The notes under the pieces were generated by a model that saw only the letters and a program-made list of their open reading frames with translations, ran no database searches and was not told where the DNA came from. A DNA stretch of 64,000 bases, taken from assembly GCF_026151205.1 (NCBI RefSeq), contig NC_087076.1:494001-558000 (forward strand). Reading direction: 5' to 3'. Below, piece by piece: positions 61,201 through 64,000 of this stretch; position 1 is the first letter of the stretch; each line of letters begins with the position of its first letter. Origin of the DNA: Bolinopsis microptera (Eukaryota > Ctenophora > Tentaculata > Lobata > Bolinopsidae). Made by a program: the position numbers and the translations under genes.

Positions 61201-61352
61201 GTCTGGTTTCATCATTTCCTGATCACAAGATCCCCAGTACCATTGAGGTGTGCACTCGCACGTGGGCGGGCTACCCTCGGAAACACCTTCATCTTCTTCG
61301 TTACAGGTGGGCTTACAATAGGCTGGAGAACCTGGCTTTACCACACAGGAGC
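31207..61352 (-). CDS. Multidomain TSP1-like cysteine-rich secreted protein (5' incomplete)
   Basis: Fifteen exons, in transcription order 61176-61352, 60930-61091, 47129-47255, 46858-46919, 46497-46682, 44876-45028, 43550-43753, 42737-42898, 41920-42096, 39963-40054, 39464-39863, 38350-38577, 36238-36366, 32811-32927 and 31207-31271, give 2441 coding nt (812 residues and stop). Twelve of the fourteen introns are phase 1, as usual for shuffled extracellular modules; the other two (after 46,9xx-47,1xx and at 39,9xx) also match in phase. At least six units show the TSP1 signature W-x-x-W followed by C and R-x-C-x-C. The rest are CxC-containing repeats. No membrane segment or GPI-like tail precedes the stop, so it is probably secreted, with a role in adhesion or matrix. 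The signal peptide would lie upstream of 61352. Eight introns start with a satellite seeded on the donor. Confidence 0.8.
31291..32826. repeat. 72-bp satellite seeded at the exon 14 donor, about 21 copies
   Basis: On the minus strand the unit reads AGGAGTGTTTCT|GTGAGCC and so contains the last 12 nt of exon 14 plus its donor, then ~53 nt of intron. A long minus-strand open frame runs through the array in a different register from the exon and is not coding; in the true frame a stop follows within the first unit. Confidence 0.95.
32811..32927 (-). CDS. Exon 14: CGxW-type TSP1-like domain
   Basis: 117 nt, acceptor TACCTCTACAG, donor TTTCT|GTGAGC, phase 1 to 1. It encodes CGQWYDIGICDLQPDQG and HQWRDTEECF, clearly homologous to exon 13 (CGRWIDIGKCRDDKNG, HQWRSTRVC). 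The W, the C pairs and the WR-x-(T)-x-x-C spacing suggest a divergent TSP1 fold. Confidence 0.85.
32988..36251. repeat. 39-bp satellite seeded at the exon 13 donor, about 83 copies
   Basis: The minus-strand unit reads ATGTGTACCTG|GTGAGTGC and continues to TGTGTATATCAG. The first 11 nt are the end of exon 13 and GTGAGT is its donor. Only a few point variants exist (for example GGTATA, and one GATCACT at 35996). Because 39 is a multiple of 3, three frames stay open for about 1000 codons, but none is needed to explain a gene. Confidence 0.97.
36238..36366 (-). CDS. Exon 13: CGxW-type TSP1-like domain
   Basis: 129 nt, acceptor CACGCTTCAG, donor CCTG|GTGAGT, phase 1 to 1. Encodes DCSACGRWIDIGKC, GTHQWRSTRVC and ends CEEFRCVP. 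It pairs with exon 14 as a duplicated module. Confidence 0.88.
36398..38370. repeat. 32-bp satellite seeded at the exon 12 donor, about 60 copies
   Basis: The minus-strand unit is CAGTCAGTCATACCAG|GTAATACTTCTTCTAC. It starts with the last 16 nt of exon 12 and its donor, and the tail CTTCTTCTACCAG also looks like a pyrimidine tract plus acceptor. AAG/GAG variants and occasional 13-bp partial units make blocks that are themselves duplicated. Confidence 0.95.
38350..38577 (-). CDS. Exon 12: acidic linker plus CGxW-type domain
   Basis: 228 nt, acceptor GCATCTCCACAG, donor ACCAG|GTAATA, phase 1 to 1. A lysine/glutamate-rich linker (NKEEEKEETWGDEEEEED) precedes CNCGKWVGVSCVLDESGC and QEEWRVC, a third relative of exons 13 and 14. 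A sequon NVT is present. The strongly acidic linker is unusual for this protein. Confidence 0.85.
38578..39463. other. Intron between exons 11 and 12
   Basis: AT-rich, with a G run at 38765-38792 and a C run at 39434-39445. No exon or tandem array is recognised. The donor of exon 11 (G|GTATTA) is weaker than the others. Confidence 0.5.
39464..39863 (-). CDS. Exon 11: three ~40-residue cysteine-rich repeats
   Basis: 400 nt, acceptor TCTCTCATTTTCAG, phase 0 in and 1 out. Encodes three tandem repeats with the pattern C-x-C-x-E/D-W-x-C, then SCDATMIR-x-C and CDIEEKPIAQ-x-CC. A fourth, more diverged unit is split across exon 10. The W-x-C...C-x-x-T-x-x-R-x-C spacing suggests a shortened TSP1-like fold. 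I do not recognise the family by name. Confidence 0.85.
39893..39996. repeat. ~35-bp repeat seeded at the exon 10 donor, 3 copies
   Basis: On the minus strand the unit is CTCCTGGGTGTGATATTGAG|GTAAG. The first copy is coding end plus donor of exon 10, and two more follow in the intron. This looks like an array in its earliest stage. Confidence 0.85.
39963..40054 (-). CDS. Exon 10: first cysteine-rich repeat
   Basis: 92 nt, acceptor GAATGTTTCAG, donor ATTGAG|GTAAGT, phase 1 in and 0 out. Encodes CICSEWECDEECDNTYTRKC and GCDIE, matching the repeats of exon 11. An upstream AG at 40080 is excluded because it would need phase 2. Confidence 0.75.
40092..40530. repeat. 12-bp minisatellite, about 37 copies
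   Basis: Unit TTACCTTATCAG; on the minus strand it reads GATAAG|GTAACT, so every copy is a good match to a 5' splice site. It lies in the intron between exons 9 and 10, close to the acceptor side. A minus-strand frame of (VTDK)n results but does not join either neighbour in phase. Confidence 0.95.
40531..41190. other. Intron sequence
   Basis: No supported exon. A candidate minus-strand exon at about 40530-40612 ends at the first 12-bp unit but cannot be joined in phase to exons 9 and 10. Confidence 0.4.
41191..41802. repeat. 29-bp minisatellite, about 21 copies
   Basis: Unit CGTGCACAGTATAAGCCGCG plus CTAATTAAT; some copies have an added ATA (TATAATAAGC). It is inside the exon 9-10 intron, about 120 bp from the exon 9 donor, and does not contain exon sequence. 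Confidence 0.95.
41920..42096 (-). CDS. Exon 9: TSP1 domain
   Basis: 177 nt, acceptor CAATACCCAG, donor TGCA|GTATGT, phase 1 to 1. Encodes WSEWSNPDCGDITC, RPRFRMCLCENG and ends PFIPPDDPKC. A second acceptor (TTTATTTAG, exon start 42117) would add seven residues (TNVQYPG) in the same phase; CTAAC between the two is a good branch-point match, so either may be used. Confidence 0.88.
42097..42736. other. Intron between exons 8 and 9
   Basis: AT-rich. 42425-42490 shares sequence with 3248-3300 and degenerate CCCTAA-like words occur near 42318. No tandem array is present. Confidence 0.5.
42737..42898 (-). CDS. Exon 8: TSP1 domain
   Basis: 162 nt, acceptor GCTCACTAG, donor AAAG|GTAAGT, phase 1 to 1. 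Encodes TSWGEWSGCDNTCNQRQDRD then CACTDE and CANGTSYQMEKTC. This is the most canonical TSP1 of the gene: W-x-x-W-x-x-C, TC, R-x-R/D-x-C. A sequon NGT is present. Confidence 0.92.
42982..43555. repeat. 28-bp satellite seeded at the exon 7 donor, about 20 copies
   Basis: The minus-strand unit includes CAT|GTGAGTTACCATGG, so it contains the donor of exon 7 and 3 nt of exon, followed by TTACTTGTTAC. A CACTATCG variant alternates with AACCATGG. Confidence 0.95.
43550..43753 (-). CDS. Exon 7: TSP1 domain with CCC variant
   Basis: 204 nt, acceptor TATTATATAG, donor CCAT|GTGAGT, phase 1 to 1. Encodes CSLAVWGPWEGGC, RRSCCCQANRG and CGYLGGSATREEEC. Three adjacent cysteines replace the usual C-x-C. A partial copy of the exon start and acceptor lies just upstream at about 43776-43812. 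Confidence 0.88.
43776..43812 (-). repeat. Partial duplication of exon 7 start and acceptor
   Basis: GTCCCACACTGCCAGGGAAC and CACTCTATATAATAG are repeated immediately upstream of exon 7. The decoy contains a TATAG acceptor and ~25 nt of exon-like sequence. Confidence 0.8.
43931..44904. repeat. 32-bp satellite seeded at the exon 6 donor, about 27 units with interspersed donor-intron pieces
   Basis: The minus-strand core CTTTTTAAACAG AGACCTGCC and CGACAG|GT is the last 28 nt of exon 6 (with TTTT-C to TTTTT-A change) plus the donor. Between groups of cores sits TTACCATGGTTACTTGTT, which is the sequence following the exon 6 donor and also the exon 7 donor. Confidence 0.95.
44876..45028 (-). CDS. 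Exon 6: TSP1 domain
   Basis: 153 nt, acceptor ATTCAAATCAG, donor CGACAG|GTGAGT, phase 1 to 1. Encodes EWEEWESWSDCDVFTCKRKR, then RKCGCQDDTG and CDGEAFQTETCPT. A standard TSP1 with a basic strand (KRKRYRK). Confidence 0.92.
45166..45282. repeat. Fold-back element, ~50-bp arms
   Basis: TTAATAAGCTTTCGGTTC and flanking sequence at 45176 is mirrored at about 45250-45272, with a ~10-nt loop (TTGCAATCAG). A few mismatches and a 4-nt indel separate the arms. Probably an AT-rich MITE in the intron between exons 5 and 6. Confidence 0.8.
45452..46546. repeat. 55-bp satellite seeded at the exon 5 donor, about 20 copies
   Basis: The minus-strand unit is ACAAAACCCCAACTTCTACT, a middle part, and CTACCTTGCAAT|GTGAGT. 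49 of 55 nt are the end of exon 5 and 6 nt are its donor, so the array is almost pure exon sequence. Confidence 0.97.
46497..46682 (-). CDS. Exon 5: CxC spacer module
   Basis: 186 nt, acceptor GCAACTTAG, donor CAAT|GTGAGT, phase 1 to 1. Encodes KCIWMQGISTHCEVG, then PRCACKPSWHEGACEE and ends LEQTCPPTLQ. The C-x-C-x-P-x-W-x-x-G-x-C part is homologous to exon 1 (CECTPQWYWGSC), so a [spacer + TSP1] pair is duplicated (exons 1-2 and 5-6). Confidence 0.88.
46858..46919 (-). CDS. Exon 4: second half of a TSP1 domain
   Basis: 62 nt, acceptor ACTATTGCAG, donor GAAT|GTGAGT, phase 2 in and 1 out. Encodes CEGDMYIRDVTDCPLVPYGE. Completes the domain begun in exon 3; this is the only TSP1 in the window split by an intron. 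Confidence 0.82.
47006..47120. mobile_element. Possible hAT-like insertion in intron 3
   Basis: CAGTGGCGGAATG followed by C-rich sequence resembles the hAT-like terminus seen at 327. The other end is not identified. Confidence 0.35.
47129..47255 (-). CDS. Exon 3: first half of a TSP1 domain
   Basis: 127 nt, acceptor TAAATCTTCAG, donor AGCAG|GTAACA, phase 1 in and 2 out. Encodes WGDWMRKPCPKQKRNQC and FRQCGCKLNPG. Joins exon 4 through a split arginine codon. Confidence 0.85.
47486..47558. repeat. Perfect hairpin, 36-bp arms
   Basis: AAAAAAAATCTATACAATTA through ATCAACAAGCA is followed after one base by its exact reverse complement. The lack of any mismatch suggests a recent origin. Confidence 0.9.
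47871..47900. repeat. (ACTTT)n microsatellite
   Basis: Six tandem ACTTT units, just upstream of the LINE ORF1 relic. Confidence 0.9.
47989..48703 (+). pseudogene. LINE ORF1-like relic with frameshifts
   Basis: A start at 47989 (MGRKDHVEFTEELV) leads into a charged helical region. After a frame change near 48175, the frame encodes LLDSKREQIDILQS, LKSYSEAVSVKK and EDRSKNLVIFGLA, the last being the typical RSKN-x-x-I/V-FG motif of LINE ORF1 proteins. A second frame change near 48425 leads to KEEARETPNEHHFIRNGA. It is antisense to the host gene and lies in its intron 2. Confidence 0.75.
48704..49118. other. AT-rich 3' flank of the LINE relic
   Basis: No gene supported. The 28-bp array starts at its end. 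Confidence 0.4.
49119..60870. repeat. 28-bp satellite, about 420 copies, ~11.8 kb
   Basis: Unit AGTCTCTACTTATTGAGACC plus TGTTGTGC, with GAGACC/GAAACC alternation. The minus-strand unit AGAGACTGCACAACAG|GTCTC matches the last 16 nt of exon 2 (AGAGACTGCAAAACAG|GTGGG) at 15 of 16 positions, so the array derives from that exon end. The middle (53515-57530) is corrupted. Confidence 0.97.
53515..57530. other. Probable low-accuracy consensus inside the 28-bp array
   Basis: Units on both sides are nearly clean, but here homopolymers are stretched, short words drop out, and odd runs (TTTTT, GGGG, AAAA, CCCC) appear in almost every unit. The change is abrupt at both borders, with a partly clean island at about 55930-56370. 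This is the pattern of unpolished long-read consensus, not of biological decay. Confidence 0.75.
60862..60966. repeat. 37-bp repeat at the exon 2 donor, about 3 copies
   Basis: AGATTGACCCACCTGTTTTG starts at 60881 and 60918, and its first half again at 60955 inside the exon. The unit spans the end of exon 2 and the donor CAG|GTGGGT. It is the link between the exon and the 28-bp array. Confidence 0.9.
60930..61091 (-). CDS. Exon 2: TSP1 domain
   Basis: 162 nt, acceptor ATAATCCACAG, donor AAACAG|GTGGGT, phase 1 to 1. Encodes SWNEWTDWNPERCNENCQQ, RSRTCGCFDGR and CVGQSEETRDCKT. The donor was chosen because an earlier GTGGGT at 60967 would be out of phase and later copies would run into a stop. 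Confidence 0.9.
61176..61352 (-). CDS. Exon 1 of those visible: CxC spacer module
   Basis: 177 nt, acceptor TAATGTTACAG, donor CCTT|GTAAGT, phase 1 to 1. Encodes SCVVKPGSPAYCKPTC, PPTCECTPQWYWGSCDQE and KICRVQP. It starts with the second and third bases of a codon, so at least one further coding exon lies upstream (above 61352). Confidence 0.85.
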
Positions 61353-61930
61353 CTGTAACATTACATCTTTAAATTCTTCATCTTAATATTATGTTAAATA
61401 TCACAGACTAAAATATTGCAATGAAAGATGTGATACCATAATACTTTGGGGCGATAATACACAAACTGCGAATTAGGTGAGCCGTGAGGGCGAGTACGGC
61501 ACGAAACTAAGCCAAACGTATTATCTATACTATATTTTAAACTTGACGAAATCCCCCCGACAACGGGGATATAACACTGAAAATCGACCTAAAAATGACC
61601 CTCTGGTGTCACCAATTTCAGCTTGTAAAGGCAAATGGAGTTGAATTAACCTCGCCATTTTTAGCGGGGTTGTAAAAAAAGAATAGGAATAGGCTATATC
61701 ATTCTTAGAATTTTGATTAAGGCTTTAGATTGTCTATAGTTAACGTCGGAAGCGAGGTAAAATAAACGTTAAAATAATGGTGTTATTTTAGCAAAGGTGA
61801 ATGGTGTCGTTGCTTAAAAACATCAAGAGATTACACGTGCGCGAGCAAGAACAGTAAGAATAGTAAGAATAGCAAAGTGGTGTATATTAAAAAATAGTAA
61901 AAAGTAGGGAAGTACCACATCTTCAGTAAT
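61353..61930. other. Intron or upstream sequence of the minus-strand gene
   Basis: AT-rich, no exon recognised. Confidence 0.4.
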
Positions 61931-64000
61931 GTCCCCGGCGCCCGTAAAAAAAAACCCATGGGAAGGGTTTCCAAATCCACCCCTTTAGTGGCTTACAGCG
62001 AATTTAAACCCCTTTTTCGTCCCCGTTTTCAAAAACAATTTCCCGGGAGCGCTACCAAAACCTGGGGTTTTTTTCACTGGAGTTTTGTTTGGGGACCCCT
62101 TCCTTGTGGATCCCGTCGCCCCCATTTTGGAAGTAACATCAAAGAAAGGGTGGTGAATTTCTTCCCCTTAAAACTCTACACTTACACTCTACCCCTCTAA
62201 AAACCCCTGCCCTTTAGGGACCATTTAAAAAAGTTTCTCTTTTTGCCCCGATTGGGCTATTTTCCAAAAAAAAACCTCTAAATCGGGCCCCAAAACCCCC
62301 AACCCCCATTCCGTATAATAGCGGTAATTACCCCCTATACGGATATTACCCCTCTATTCGGATATTACCCCCTATAAACGGTTATTACCCCTTTAAAATA
62401 GCGGGATATTTAAAACCCCCAAAAGGGTATAAATTTCCCCTCAGATAGCGGAAAATTTTCCCCTCAAATAACGGGATAAAATTTCCCCTCATATAGCGGG
62501 ATTTTACCTCTTTATTTTTTTTTGCGGTTTTTTTAAACCCTCTATAGGGGGGTATAATTTTCCCCTCAAATTTCGGGATTTACCCCATTTTAGCGGTATA
62601 TTAAACCCCCCATAAAGCGGGATATTTTCCCCTCATAAAGCGGTATATTCCCCCCATTTAACGGTATATTTTTCCCCTCATTTTTCCGGGATAAAACCCC
62701 CCCCCTATAGCGGTATATTTTCCCCTCAAAAAGCGGGATATTTCCCCCCAAATAGCGGTTAAAATTTCCCCTATATAAAGGTATAATTTCCCCTAAAATG
62801 CGGTTTATTAAAACCCCCCATATAGCGGGAAAAATTTCCCTCATTTAAAAGGGAAAATTTCCCCTCATATAAACCCGGATTTTACCCCTCAAATTAAAAA
62901 GTATATTACCCCTCTAAAACGGTATAAAAAAACCCCCCATTTTAAAGGTATATTTCCCTTTATTAAAAACGGAAAATTTTCCCCCCAAAAGTTACTTTGG
63001 GCCGCCACTTCATTCTGATTTTAGCCAGACCTCAGCAGGTTGGGTTTTTCTCCACTTTGTTTCTTTTTTTCCCCCTTCCCCCCGCTTTCCCGCCTTCTCC
63101 TTTCTTCCCCCCCCTTTCAGTCTTTTTTCAGGGATTTAGCCTCATCAGTTTTATATTTTAGAGCCACTTGCTCCTACGAAAAAACCCTACCTTACCCGGC
63201 TACGCATTTGGGCCCCCAAAAGGCCCTTTTAAAATTTTTCCCTTTTTTAAATTTCCCTTTCTGTGCATTTCAAATTTTTTGGGCCCCCAAACGACTAGCG
63301 CGGGTTGGGGTTCCCGGGGGCCTTTCCCCCCCAATTTTTCCCCAAAACACCTCGGGGACACTTGTTCGTCCCCAAAAACCTAGGGGGTAGACCTTTGGGC
63401 AGTCATCACCCTGTTATGGTTTTTGGGACAGTTGACATGAAAACTTTTTCTTTTTCAGTCATATCATGTCACCCCAACACAAAAATTTTTTAACTTCGTT
63501 TGTACCTCACATGAATTTATCGACAGTTAATCTCTTTCAAATACACATTCTTAAAATTTGTCACACCTAACCCCATTTTTTAATTGACAAATACATTTTG
63601 AGAATCAATTTTTTTTTTCGAATGGGAAATTTTACCAATTATAACCGAGTGTGTGTGTTTTTAGCATTTTTACAACATTTCGGGAATGTTTTAAAATTTA
63701 AAAAAAATGTTCTAAAAAAATGTTCTATAACGGTATTTACCCCTTATTAAAACCCGGGGGTATTACCCCCCAAATAGCGGTTTAACATACCTTCATTTTT
63801 AGCGGGAAAAATTACCCTCATATTGCGGAAATTACCCCTCATATTAAAGGTTTTATTACCCCCTTTATATAACGGTATAATTCCCCCCCCCAAAATTTTC
63901 GGTAAATTACCCCCCAAAAGCGGGTTTTTAACCCCCAAAATAACCGGGATATTTTCCCCTCATATAAAAGGTATATTACCCCCCAAATTTTAAAGGTATA
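61931..64000. repeat. Degraded ~22-bp repeat region of poor sequence quality
   Basis: From about 62300 to 62990 and 63720 to 64000 a unit like CCCCTCATATAGCGGTATATT recurs with heavy homopolymer noise. The flanks (61931-62290 and 63000-63420) show the same kind of noise. Signal peptide or first exons of the minus-strand gene could be hidden here. Confidence 0.6.

Overview
The window reads as nuclear DNA of a multicellular animal, probably an invertebrate. It has phase-consistent split exons with GT/AG borders, decayed LINE-type retrotransposons, hAT-like MITEs, a short interstitial CCCTAA tract, and an unusually large load of tandem repeats (more than half of the bases). I cannot place the species from sequence alone.

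Layout. 1-5600: intergenic DNA with three LINE relics, a hAT-like MITE nested in one of them, and a GC-rich inverted-repeat MITE. 5598-27363 (+): a split gene for an acidic, single-pass membrane, coiled-coil protein. I tentatively compare it with the CCPG1/PBXIP1 ER-phagy receptor group. It has two candidate first exons (5598-5663 and 9166-9213), then exons at 20541-21038, 22456-23679, 26299-26547 and 26836-27363, all joining in phase 0. Its introns hold a 23-bp array, a ~31-bp array, an ~8.8-kb fold-back built from 337-bp satellite units, a G-run array and a 30-bp array. 27364-31206: a duplicated 3' UTR and a mosaic of GC-rich inverted repeats, palindromes and CRE/E-box motifs, lying between two convergent genes. 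31207-61352 (-): the 3' part of a secreted, cysteine-rich, thrombospondin type-1 (TSP1) multidomain gene. I resolved 15 exons (2441 coding nt, 812 residues plus stop) that splice with consistent phase from end to end; the 5' end lies outside the window or in unreadable sequence. 61353-64000: AT-rich sequence followed by a degraded ~22-bp array.

The main observation is in the TSP1-like gene. In 8 of its 14 introns the tandem repeat begins at the 5' splice site. The repeat unit contains the last ~10-50 nt of the exon plus the GT donor, so each array is a string of tens to hundreds of copies of a real splice donor. This includes the ~11.8-kb, 28-bp array downstream of the exon at 60930-61091. 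The intron beginning at 21039 in the plus-strand gene shows the same pattern. It looks like a repeated mode of satellite birth at splice donors, and it makes testable predictions about splicing, protein-length variation and intron gain.

Two stretches (53515-57530 and about 61930-64000) look like unpolished long-read consensus and should not be interpreted base by base.
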